Program-made: the position numbers and the translations under genes
Part shown: positions 48,223 through 60,700 of the stretch, piece after piece
Position numbering within the stretch: the stretch's first letter is position 1
Layout: the number at the start of each line of letters is the position of its first letter
Assembly (NCBI GenBank): GCA_013398955.1
Contig: VWPU01017436.1
Location: forward strand, 1-64,000
Source: Callaeas wilsoni
Lineage: Eukaryota > Chordata > Aves > Passeriformes > Callaeidae
DNA length: 64,000 nucleotides
Direction: 5' to 3'
Notes under the pieces: generated by a model
Told to the model about the DNA's origin: nothing
The model's database searches: none
Seen by the model: only the letters and a program-made list of their open reading frames with translations

Positions 48223-51200
48223 AGGTGTGTCTTGGGTTTTCTCTTCTCCCAGATGTGGCCTAGGATGCTTGTGCTGTAAAAACGCTTGTTACAGCCTTGG
48301 TTGCATGCAAGGGCTGCAAGGGCTGAGGGAACATACACATCTTGCTCTCCATCACTGAGCCCTCCATGCATTGCTGCAGCTTTTCTTTCTAACCAACTTC
48401 TTGAGAACATTTCTTCTGTTCTCTCTCCCTACTCTGGTAATAAAGTTTCTCTGTTGCTCTCAAAGACAGTCTCTTTTGGTGTTACTGGAACCCAAAAATC
48501 TGTGAAACACAAGTTCTTAATAGTGTTGCCTGATGTACCCTGGGGTGGGTTAAGTTATTGCCATGCCAAGGCAGCAGCAGAGTAAACACAAGGACAATTC
48601 CTGAAGGAAAATAAGAATTATGTATCCAGTAGACAGTATTTCCACTGTCTTGAAGCTCTGTAGAAGGATTTTTAAGTGGTAATTAACACATTTCAAATTT
48701 TTTTGCTGTGTTTGCGTGAACTGTGGTAAATTGCAAGCTGTGCAAGTCCTACCAGCTGAAACACTGAATAAACACACAAGAAGCCTTGTGCAGTGTAAAA
48801 GTCACATGTGGTGGGAATCTGTATAGCCAGCACAACTCAGAGGATTTCTTTATGTACAAGTGTTTCAGTTTACAGGATCAATTTAATCTCCTTCAGGAGA
48901 GAAACTGGGAGAATTCTTTTGGAGCAAGTAGATTGAAGATGCTTTGGTCCAACTACTGTGATGAAAGCTGGGTGAATTGTTCAAAGGAAAAGCCTACTGA
49001 CCTCTAGATCAGGAGATGCAGTTAAAGCCTGCTGGAAGTAGAAGTGGTGTTATTTTAAAAACATGTTTTTTCCTCATAGAACTTTGTTTAAAGTTGAAAT
49101 CTGCTGTTGGGAAATGCAGTTCTGTTCCACAGCAACTTTTCTTCCTCCTCCTAATTTAAGATAATTGTCAAAATGGTGATTCTGCAAAAGCAAAGCCAAG
49201 CTCTCTTTGAAGGCTGTTGTGACTGGCAGGCACAGTTAAGGCCACGGTTTCCAACATATCACATGAAAGAAAGAAATATTTCAAAGTTGTTCTGGTTGGA
49301 CAACAGTATGTTTACACTAATGCCTTTTTCCTAATACTTCTTTGAAATATTTTGTTAACCAGAGCCTGACTTTATTGTATTACAGTGACATATCTGCAAA
49401 GCTGTTACATTCTTGAGATGTCTTTTGCTGTTGGGGCTTTGTAGTTCAGCCACTATGACTCGACAGACCTTGTATTTCAGCATTAATTCCTTACGTTGCT
49501 GCTACAAATGTTGCTATTGTAGATAGTGAGAATGGCTTGGTGCTAGTATTCTCTTGGAGACACTGTTATTTGTTTCATGGTGCCATTTGCAAGTAATGTG
49601 ACTGCTAATGTGCATAAACTGTGAGGCTGAACATTTGGGTATTCTATAGCGTTTTGCCTTTTTCCCTCCAACTTAATAATAGACTTCCAGCCTTGTCTGC
49701 ATGTGTGCTGCAGATTTTCCCACTGTTTTTGCTAGGGAAGAGCTATTCTTTAAAGATGGGATAATAATCTCACTCTTATTTATAGTCTTCTGTTCCTACT
49801 GCTGCAGACAGAAATGGTGTGGGGAACTTGGGGAGATACCGGATACCAATGACTTGGTTTTTGAATGCCTCTTTTTCCTTCCTGGGTATTTTTGTTTCAG
49901 TGAAAGTCTCTCTAAAAAAAGACAGGTTTTGATAGGAAACTTAAGAAATACACACTGGAACTTGCTCTAAGTAGTTCACCTGAGGTGTACTTGATAGTGC
50001 CTATACATACCACCCATACACTATTTCAAACAAGGGTGGCAGTACGAGCTCCTGCTGCTCCTAACTCTACCAGAAGTTACAGTTTTAGTCCTTTGCAAGA
50101 ACACAGTGTCAGGAAACAACCTGTTAGTGCTGCTAGGTGAGCCAAAATGCCGACCCTGTTTTATCGAATACTTGGTGTATTGAAAATTTTCTAGTCAGAG
50201 CATGCTGACAGGCCGGCAAGTTGTGTTAATATCTTAATACCTCAGGGCACTTATAAAGTTAATCTTTTGACATTTTTATTTGCTTTTTGGCTCAACATCA
50301 CGATCAATTTTTTATCTTTTAAAAGTTCCGTTTATGACTGTCATTTAATTGATGGTAACTACAAATTATACTAGCTGCAAAGCAATAAATAAAAGAAATG
50401 CAAGTAGTATAATTTGGAACATGGTAATCTTAGTAGCCTGAGTCATGAATTTCATCATCCGCTGCAGTTAGTATAATTTTATGATTCATAAATCTATTCA
50501 TTTCTTTTTTTAGTGTGTCATCAGATAAACAGCTCAACAGTAAGGTGGCAGAATTGTCTTGTCTCACCTCGGTTGCAAGAGAGAAGGCAGGTCTGATTAT
50601 TCCTATGTATATGTACTAAATCTGTCCCTCTGACCTCTTAAATCTGCAAAACAGCTTCCTGTGCTTCAGTGGAGCACTAGTTCATTAAAGCATTCAGATT
50701 ATCAAATGACCACTACCTCAACCTAAAATTTATAGTTTGTTCAAATTGTTTAGAAATGCATTTGTTCATTTGCTGAAGGTGACCTTCCACCACGGATCAG
50801 TGCGCAGACACTTACAGAGGGATCCTGGGCTGACTTAAGCAGGAAGTGATGAGCATTTGCTTAATGTTAAGTCAGTGCTAGTACAGAAGTACTGTCAGGC
50901 CCTCAAAGAGTTGATGGCTCTAACTTAATTACAGAAAATGTGCTTTTTCCAAGTACTCTCTGTGGATTCACTTACAATTTAAATTCCTCAAGTGGTGTGA
51001 TTTGTTTTGGAATGTCCCCTCTTTCTAGGTGCCATGCCAGCCACAGTACGTGCCATCTACTAAACCTGAAGTGTGAAAAGCCCTACAGAAAGGATCAATC
51101 TTTAGATAGATAGGTAGGTAGAGACTCATTATTAAATCAGAACTTGCTTTAATTCAGGAGAACTATTTTGCTCTAGTAATGCTTCTTTTTCAGGAACCAG

Positions 51201-51269
51201 TGTGGTGAGAAGAAACAAGCTATGGGCATTTGAACCTTTGAACCCATGGTCATTCATTATAAAATCCGT

Positions 51270-51590
51270 ATCCTCGATTCATCACAGGATCAATGAAGTT
51301 GAAAGGGACCACAGTGGATCATTTGGTCCAACCTCCCTGCTCAAGCAGGGCCTTCCTAGAGCACAGGGCATGGGATTGTGTCCAGATGGTTCTTGAGTAT
51401 CTCCAGTGAGGGAGAGTCTCTGCACAACCTGTTCCAGTGCTCAGCCACCTGCACAGGAAACAAGTTCTTCTTCATATTCAGGTGTACCTTCCTGTGCATT
51501 AGTTTCTGCCCATTGCCTCTTGTCGTTTTTTTCAGCATCACTGAGAAGAGCCTGGCTCCATCCTCCTTTCAGATACTTATAGACATTGAT
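51270..51590 (-). mobile_element. CR1 LINE fragment with end of ORF2
   Basis: The minus strand translates to the typical CR1 ORF2 C-terminus: [20 protein letters not shown], then [10 protein letters not shown] and [12 protein letters not shown]. The CR1 3' end follows towards 51270. It is 5'-truncated and diverged. Confidence 0.9.
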
Positions 51591-52554
51591 ATATAAATAA
51601 GCTTATGCTAAGGTAAATGCCATACAAGCCAAAAGTGCTGGGGCATTGGCTCATGGCACTGTCTTGGCCAATTAACGACAGAATCACAGTGTGACACAAA
51701 GAGGCAGCACTTCTCACTGACCCAAAGCCTAGGTTTTTAAAATGCTTGCCAGGGTCCCTCTCTGCCGTGTGTGTGTCCATGTTAAGGACAGTTGAAACTA
51801 TCCTGCACTGGCATGCATACCTGTATGCATTTTGGTGTTTGTATTTATCATCTGTGACTGCTACTTTCTGGTTTTCATTTAATTCACCTACATCTCTGCT
51901 CTGTGAAAAGTGGTTCAACACTGCGATTAGAAATGCTATGTTAATTTTGGAATGGTCCATGGACTATGAGCCACTGTATAATATCTCCAAATTTTTTCAT
52001 AATTTTTACAAATCTTAGCATGATAACTCACTTTCATTTGCATAACTTGCTGTGCAAGATTGTCAGCTCTAAAGAGTATGCAAAATCATGTATTTTGACC
52101 ATGCAGTGGTCATGTTAGTAGCCAAAAACCAGGTTAAGTTGGCTTTATCAAGTTAAATGCCAAGCAACTTCAGCATAAACAATTGGAGAAGACAGAATTT
52201 TTTAAGACTTAAAATATGTCCAGTGACCTCAATGCTATGATCTCTCATTTCAGTATAATAATGGAGAAACTCTTTTTGGCCAAGGTACCTTTCCCACATT
52301 TTGACATCAGTCATCCAGGAAGAATAAAGACTCAGAGAGAGTTTAGAGAGGAGTATAAGAAAGTCAAATGTCTACAAACTGGGATCTGTGGGCTAGAAAA
52401 AACACTTGGGTAAAGAAAAGGTTTAATTCTTCAAAGAGGCAGAAGCCTAGAACAGAGCTGAACAAAATGGAGTTGTGTTCCTGCATCTTTCCTTTGGGGA
52501 TTAATGGATTGAATTTTACTGCAAAGGAAGTTTAAATTAGATATGGCTTTAAAC

Positions 52555-52785
52555 TGAAAGAGAGAAGATTTAGATTAGATATTAGGAAGAAATTCTTTAC
52601 TCTGAGGGTGATGAGGCTCTGGAACAGGTTACCCAGATAAGCTGTGGATGCCCCATCCCTGGAAGTGTTCAAGCCCAGGTTGGATGGGGCTCTGAGCAAC
52701 CTGGTCTAGTGAAATCTGGCGGGGATTGGAAGTAGATGATCTTTAAGGTCCTTTGCAACACAAATCACTCTATGACTCTATGATA
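52555..52785 (+). mobile_element. CR1 LINE 3' end
   Basis: The typical 3' segment is present: GAGGCTCTGGAACAGGTTAC, GATGCCCCATCCCTGGA and GGTTGGATGGGGCTCTGAGC. It ends with CACTCTATGACTCTATGAT, the short CR1 terminal repeat. It is 5'-truncated, and the intact terminal repeats suggest a relatively well preserved copy. Confidence 0.93.
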
Positions 52786-54129
52786 TTAACAGGCAAAAAC
52801 ACATTCTAATTCAGCATAATTAAACTCTGGAATGTATGGCTTAGTAGTGAGATAAGGTAACTGGCAGAGTGACATAGGTATTATAGTTACTGCTGAGTAG
52901 AAGCTGGGCTGGAGAACTATTTTTCTGTTCTACTTGGCTCTGTCTTTTGTAATTTTTTTTAATGTATCATTTTGCCTTAAGCCATCACTATTAGGTAGGT
53001 TGGTTTCAGCAAGAAAAAAATGTGTAAACTTGAAGTACCTTGAAGAGGGTGAATTAAAATGAGGAAATCTGTGTCATAAACTCTCTTTTGCAGATGGTAG
53101 GGAACAGAGACCTGGGTTAACTGCACGCAATTGAGATGTGTCAGCCCTAGGAAGCTTAAAAAGTGGCTGACATTTTTCGTTTATTGGAAGCTGCACACAA
53201 GTTGCTTTGTACCAGAGGCAACCTGACATTTGCAGAGACCTGCAGCACTCAGATTAATAGGTTCTACTTGCAAGGATGGCTTCAACAAAGGCCTTCTCCA
53301 TTATAGTGTCTTGTTCAGTACATCTCTAAATCAGTTTTAAAAGTTCTTAATCTATTTTATGCAAAGGCCTGTTATCCTTAACTGGTTGTCAAATCCATTG
53401 CTGAAAACAGCATCTCTCTTTTGTGGCCAGAATGCTATGGGTAGATGATTAGCGAGATACTGAGCTTTGTTTGGATACAAGGCTGAAAAAACCCACAAGT
53501 GCCTCATCCTGTCGGAAAACGTTCTATTTAGAGTATGCTGCCTAGAGGTCTTTCACAGGGGAAGACTTGTCAGTTAGCACACTGCCTCAATTCACCAAAT
53601 TGTCGGGCTGGGGAGGAAACCGCATTTACATCAGTATTCGTATGGGACCCACCTGCTTCCCAAATATCTGCTTTAAATAGGGTTGACTTTGCCCCTTGAG
53701 AGAGTTTACCAGAATCTTACAGGCTGTTTTTATGCCTCTTCTTTTTTTACAAACAGTACCTGACTACAAATACAGTGTCTCTTTCTATACAGGTCATAAT
53801 TTGCTGTTGATTTCCCTCTACTATGCTTGTTTGGCATATCTGCTGCAGAGGTACTTACGTTGATCCAGTCACAGCTGCCTTCAGACAGAGAAATAAGCAG
53901 CAGAAGGAGGGGAGCTTCTGAGAAATACACCTTCTGCTTTTGTTCAGCTGTTCCTGGTAGGAGTAATGTTAGTAATAATACACTAGTATGATGCAAGCAG
54001 GCTTGTTTTTTAAAGGAAGCAAAGTGTTCCAGACCATTAGCTCATACTGTATTTTTGCTATTAGGCTCTTTCTCAGGAAAACTGAAGATCAGAGGCTGAG
54101 GTGGAATCCTGAACCAGGAGAAGGTAAAG

Positions 54130-54720
54130 AAACCCACCTCACTCTTTGGAAGGTTGGAAGGGGCAGCAGGAGACTGTCTAGTCCTATCTCCTGTCCAAAG
54201 CAGGATCAATTACAGCAGGCTGCTCTGGACCATGATCAGTTGGCTGGTAAATATCTCCAAAGAGGCAGACTTCAAATGTCTCCATGCAGTTTGTTCCATT
54301 ATTTGACCAGCCTGACACTTAAAAAAAAAAGATTTTTCTTACATTTAAATGGAATTTCTTGTATTTCTGTTTGTGCCCTTTCATTAAGAGTCTGGTTCAG
54401 TTTGTTTTACACTCTCTTATCTGATATTTATATACTTTGATAAGATCACCCATGAGCCTTCTAGTTTTCAGGCTGTGAGCTCTCCACCTCTCTGGATGTG
54501 TCAAATGCCCTAGTCCATGTAGCATCTTCATGAATCTTTGTTTCACTTTATCCAGTATGTCCAAGTCCCTTTTGTAGCTGTGAGCCCAGAACTGGACATT
54601 GTGGTCCAGAGGACTTACCAGTGCTGAGTAAAAGGGAAGGATCCTCTCTCTCGACCTACTGGTGATTAGCACAGGCAGGTGCTTCCCCTCTGCCTCAGTC
54701 AAGGGAAGATTCCTCCTGAG
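54130..54720 (-). mobile_element. CR1 LINE fragment with reverse-transcriptase ORF C-terminal part
   Basis: The minus strand carries CR1 ORF2 sequence: PFYSALVSPLDHNVQFWAHS, KRDLDILDKVKQRF, and LKTRRLMGDLIKVYKY. The 3' end towards 54130 has the CR1 pattern CCTTCCAACC (minus strand). An A10 run at 54319-54328 interrupts it. This is an older, diverged copy. Confidence 0.9.
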
Positions 54721-57700
54721 ATGTCTTACAGGAGGTGTTTGAATGCATTGCTGCTCACCTGCAGAGCTGAGCAGATGTGTAAGTACATTGTATGTGTTTG
54801 TGATCTTGCTGACTGATGGGGGAAAGTTTTAATCTGAAAATATTGGTGTAGTTTAACTGAAAGAATAATCTTTTGTCACTTGAATGACAAAGGATTGCTG
54901 AGGTGATCACCTTTGTTGCAGGCACATTCAGCAGCTAAGTGGGGGATCATGATGATCAGGGGGCAGTTTCCTGATCCAGGAAAACCCCAGGGAAGCTCAA
55001 GGTCCCACCAGATGCTGGCAGTTTGTGTTGGCAAGTCAAGGAGTAAGGATGGCCACCTCACCCCAGAAATGACAGCCGTGGGGACGACCAGGACACCAGT
55101 AGCCTTCCTTTTAATCATGAGCTGTCTCTTTGTGGTTTCATCTTGGTGTCTGAAATGTTAACAGGGCCATGCATGCTAATATAAATACTGAACTCTGACA
55201 CATAAAAACAACCCAATCCCCCCATAACAGGGCAGTGGTGGTGCTCCTGCTCTCCACTGCTGGGTGGTGAATAGCAGAAACAGGGGCTGGTTGATGCAGG
55301 TTGAGAATCTTGCCAAAAGTGAAGCATCACCAGTGTTTCTGTAATAAGCACCTTTCTTTAGTGTCTAGCCTGTAATTTCATATTCTGAAGAACACCAAGT
55401 CCTTGGAGGGCAGATGGGAAGTAGGGGGAGGGCGGGATGACCTGGGACCTGGGAATCTTGGTACTAGGCAAGGGTCCTTTCTGCCATGTTTTGCTGCCAG
55501 CCGAGACCCACTAAGTACTGAACCCTTGTTCAGCTATGGTGCTGCTGAGGACTGAGCATTCCTGATCTCCAGCAGATAGGAAAGGGACAAGCTTTGAGTA
55601 CTCCCATCCACCATAAATTCTGCCAGGAGGTACTGCAAAGTGGGAAGTGTGCTCTCCAGTTGTGATCACTGAGAGATAAAGCAGAGTGCTCTGTACTTTC
55701 TGCAGAGTTTCAGGCCTTGTGGCTGGTGTGTAAGATGAGGAACCAAAGCCTTGACGTTCTCATTCTCTTTGATGTGTCATCAGTGATGCAGATGCTTTCC
55801 ATGGCACTCTTTTGCTGGGGCTAATCAGTATGGGTTGGAAGGGCAACCTCAGAAATTCTTTGAATGTTGATAATCAGACTTCCATGCTGAAATTGCTTTG
55901 AAGGCAGTAAAGAAATAAGATCTGACTCCTGTTAAAGCAGCTGTCCTTGAAAAGAAACCATTTGAATCTTCGTATAAGTCTCTTGGCTAACAGTATGCTT
56001 GAGGTACCCAATACTTATTAACCTTCCTTCCAGGAAAAAGTATTATTTGACTCTAATATCTTATTATTTATTTTAAAAAATACATTTTTTTGCAGTACAT
56101 GGTCAATCAAACTCACTGACAGACCAATCATCTCATGACACTTTAATCGTTCTTCTTTCACTATGACAATAAAGAACTGTGCAAAATCTACTGCTATAAG
56201 GAAGGGCACATACATGTAATTATAGGATGCTTTTGGTGTTTAAAAAAAAATAAAGGAAATTAAATGACTAATACACTTTGCTGGTGGAACTGACAGCTGT
56301 AACAAACCTGCTTCTCTCATCAGCTGTAAGCTTTTATCCCTGCCTTGTACTAATGAATAAATCATCTTATTACATAAAATTACATTCTAATTGCTCCCGT
56401 GTCAGTCTATTTCAGGTTAGACCTAGGCAGTAAGGTTCCCTTGGTGCCTGGGTTTTCCCTTTCTTTTTGACTGCTGAGCAGTCACATTTACAATGCCTAG
56501 GAATGGTCTAGGAGAGGAAAAAATGGGAGAAGGCAGGAGACAAAGGGAGAGAAGGACAAGAGAGGATATAAAGGGGGCAAGGAATGATGTAGGAAACATG
56601 AGAAAACCCTGAAAGAGCTGTTGAATGGAAGAGCCAAATGAAAAATACTTAGAAAAGCTAGTGGGATGTGAGTGGGAAGAGAGGGGAGATGAGTCAAAAC
56701 TACGGCAAACCTTTCTATGTTACGCCTTGCAGGGAGCAGCTCATGGGAGTTCTTGGTGTTGGCTAAACAGCCATGGCCATTTGTGTGACAGGAGCTTTTC
56801 CTCAAGATGTGACAAGTTGTTATCGTCTAAGTTCTCCTTTTCCTCTTAACTTAAAATGTTACCTGGAAAATATTAATTAGTCATTTAATACTGCAGAGTG
56901 AAGGCATGTATCCCCCCACCCCTCCCCATCTTCAAGTGAAATGATTGGTTCTCAGATAAGAGAAAAAGGCAATTTCAGTAGGCTTTCTGTAGTAGAGAAA
57001 GTGTTTCCAAATTAATTGTAACTAAATGACTTGGAATTCATCCTTCAATTACTAACAGGTGGTATCAACTCTCATATATCGATTTTGTTAAGGCTGATTA
57101 GAAAAAGGACCAAGAGCAAGTAAGACTTCTTTGAACAAAAACAAGTGCACCTGTGTAGAAATCATGCAACTTTAATTAATTAGGTTTAATAACTGATTTA
57201 ATTTAGGCTTCCTGTTGTAGATAATGCATTTGGTGCAGCTCCTAAATTACTGATGTAATCATTTGCAAAATGGTAAAAGTAGGGCTTCTTGTTGCTCTTC
57301 TAAGATGTGCTAAAATGATATCTAGAATTTTTGCTTTTGTTTCTTTTCATAATGTGAGATTATCTTGTCCACCCCATTTTTTATGAAAGACTAGAGTACT
57401 TGTAGGATCATACATTATAAAAAAATGAATTTGATAAACTAAGGCAGGGCGATTCTTTGTTCTAGGACTGTTTACAGTTCTCTTTTGTAGGTTGTCTATA
57501 AAATAGATTTATCTTAAAATCCTGCCAAATGGAAGAAAAGCTGTCAATGCTAAACATGCAGAATGCTATTTCCTACCCAATATTTCTGGGTTGTTTTGGA
57601 GTAGAGATGTAACATTTTTGACCTACCTAAATTTTTTAAACAAAAGTGCTCAACAAAAGGAAGTCTTACATCCAGCAAAACAAACTGTTTGTTCTGCCTT

Positions 57701-60700
57701 TCCAGTACAGTAAAAAGAAAAGGAGACCATAAACCTTGCCTTTTTTTGTTTGCCGAGTCCCTGCCTTAGAAGACCCACATTACTCCAAGAAAGAGTCCCT
57801 TTGTAGAGTCTGCGCAGGGAGTGTGTGGGATCTCTGTTTTTATTTCAGGTTTGAGTGTGGAAACAAACTGGCAATCATTTGGTTTTGTCGGGAAAAATGG
57901 ATAGGGAGTTCTGTGTCTGTTACAGCACCGTGAGGCAAGAATAACCCAAACAGATGAATAGAAGTAATTCCAATCCTTGATTACTTTTCCTGTATGAATG
58001 CAGGCAAACTGGGTTTAGCATAGGCCTAAAGGCAAAGGTTTGTTACAATTCCAGACTCAAATGTTGTATCATGTTTTTCCCTTCAGTTTAATTGCCACCA
58101 TGGACATTATATTGAGGGACCATTGTGATTTCTGGGCATTGCTGTTAAGGTTTGCTTTTGATTAAGGGTCTTTCAGATAAAGTGTTTTTTATTTTCATTT
58201 CTATTCCTTTTTGCCAGCTTTCTCCCTCCTGGTACTTGAGGCACCTTCTGCTACCCATTGCTGTCATGTGTTTAACTCTTCGAGGTGACAGGACTGCTTG
58301 GTATCACTTCTGAAGCTGGGAGATTCCCAGGGAGAGGTCAAAACTATTAGCACCTGAGAGAATTTAATGCCACTGTCCATCCATCTTCTGGTTGCTGTGT
58401 GCACTTGGAGTTAAGAACTCATATACACTGACTTCACACACAGTCCTCTTGGACTTTAAGCAGCAGGAGGACTTCAGAAATGGGTATTAATTACCATGGG
58501 GAATGGAGTTGGTATCCTGAAATGGTGCTGGTGAGAAGTCCTGTTAACAGATGAGGACAGAGGGATAGGCTATGCTACTACAGTGTGCTGATTCTGACCT
58601 GCTATTTGGGCCTTTGGCCAAAACCAACTGGGCAACATGTAACTAATCAGCAAAGAATACTTAAAATCTTTGAAAGGATGAGAAAAAAAATACTTGGATT
58701 GATAATGGCTGGAAAGAGAGATTGAAAACAGAGAAATGGGATAAATGAGTTGTGAAAGAACAATATGCACAGAAGAGTGAGAATGAGTTAAATTAGTAAG
58801 AAAGGCTGGATGGCCAGTGTAGATCTGTTTGGATTCCCATGTAGGCAGTATCTAAGGAACTGAGTGAAATGAGAGAAGAGCGTTTATGGTAGACTGTAAG
58901 AGAAAACAGCATAGAGGCTGTTTTGAGGGAATTCAGATGGTCAAATATAAGATGGTAAGTTTGGATGGACTGTGGTGCCTCTCTGAGCAGGATGACTTCT
59001 CCACGTTCTGAAAGAGGGGGCAGCAGGCACTGGTCATGCATGGGCAGAATCAGCAGAGAGGATGCTGAAGGTCTGCACATCCTGAATATCACATGAAGCA
59101 CCGTAAAAACAGGAGTGGAGATGTGCTGTGGGCAAAGGGAGCAGGGGTACAAAGGCCGTAAAGTTAATCTTCGGAATACCAAGCTTATTTCTGTACAATA
59201 TCTAGTGAGAACCATGTCTGAACAGTACATGTGCAAGCATAAGACTGCTGGGATGTCTGAACTGTTGTGGTCACTTTTTCCATGTGAAAAGAAGCTGAAC
59301 TGAATGCAGAATATAGGGAAGAAGAGAAATCTCAGACTATAAGGCATGTGTGTGAAGACAGACCTGTGAAAGCCATCTTTATGGTGCTTGACAGTAAAAG
59401 CCTTGCCATGATTTCAGGAGAGTAGGATTTGTTCCCAGGTGCTGAAGAAGAAACTACTTTGAGATAGAATTAAATAAAATTTTCATTTTCCAAGGAAAAT
59501 AAAAAAATTGTTTTTCCAAGAGCCTTCTATCTTTCATATTTTTGCCTGTTTCTTGAAATGGGTACATCTTTTGTGGCAGAAGGAGCTGATTCACACATCA
59601 TCCATAAATAAGAAAGTCTGCTGTGTTTAACTTGTAGCACAAGTAATGCCAAACATCTAGATTAGGTCTGCCCTCAACATTTTCTGCTGTTTTCCAAAGG
59701 GTGTCTCTTAGATGTTTGAGATTTACTTGCAGTGTTCATGAAGTAACCTTCAGGCTTTGGGTTATTTTTTTTTGGCTGTCCTGTGTACTTGAGTGAAGGT
59801 CAGATGTGAGCAAGAGCCCATACTGATTTCAAAAGTTCTAAGTAGAGATTGTGAGGTTTTTTACCCTCTGCACTAATGCTTTTCCCATTGTGAGTCGATG
59901 GAAGCACACGTCCAGGCTGTGGTGTAAGCAGACCTAATCTTGGGCTGTCTCAGCAGGACTGAGTCAACACAGAGCTGAGAGCAACACTGAGACTTTGGTG
60001 ATTATTGAACAGAAGGTGGCTGGAGGTGTATGGAAACTGCTGCCATGATAACACGAAGGAGAGGAAAACCCAGACCTAAGCAGTAAATGAAATGGAAAAA
60101 AAGTAGCAATGGGGCCAGAGATGAATTGGTAAGACTTTGTTTAAACACCTCCAAGAAACAAGCTGCTGGGTCCAGTGTCAGTGGGGTGTGCATTAAGTAG
60201 ACTGAGTGGGAAGTTAATAACAGAGGAGACTGGTGCTGCTGAGAAGAGCTTAGTGTGCTCTTTGTCTTACGATTCATTGGAAGGACCACAGGATTACTTT
60301 CTCTGGATATGTTTTTTCTTAGAAAAGGAACTGTAAAGCTCTATGAATGTCAGATCAGGTACACCAACAGTTGCTGCCATTAAGTAAAGGGTAATGTGTA
60401 GTCAGATCACCGGAGAGTTCTGCTAATACAATCAGCCAAAACAAGCAGCTTAATTAATGGTCTGTGCATTTTAGTTACTTATACTGAAAGCTCTATTAAA
60501 TATAAAAGTTGCAAATCTGTTTTTATTAAGAGTCTCCAGCTCATTAAATGTGCAATACCCCAGGAGATGCTTTTTGTCCAGGTCACCTGTGTAACAGGCT
60601 GGCACACAGAGAAACTGCTGTTACAGAGCAGCAGCTGCTGGGGTGTGAGTGAAGTGTGTCCTTTACAGCCTCCTGGGACAAAACAGTCTACTGCTGAAAT

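Larger units (their letters stand above)
44252..51264. other. Intergenic; no gene recognised
   Basis: Mostly AT-rich. ORFs of up to 140 codons occur (44736-45158, hydrophobic), but none shows a known family. Two neighbouring open, splice-flanked segments at 47620-48222 are listed separately. Confidence 0.6.

Noticed and set aside
58793..59347. 184-codon minus-strand ORF, the longest in the window
   Set aside because: No domain, an odd Ser/Leu-rich composition typical of shadow reading of purine-rich DNA, and no splice or promoter context.
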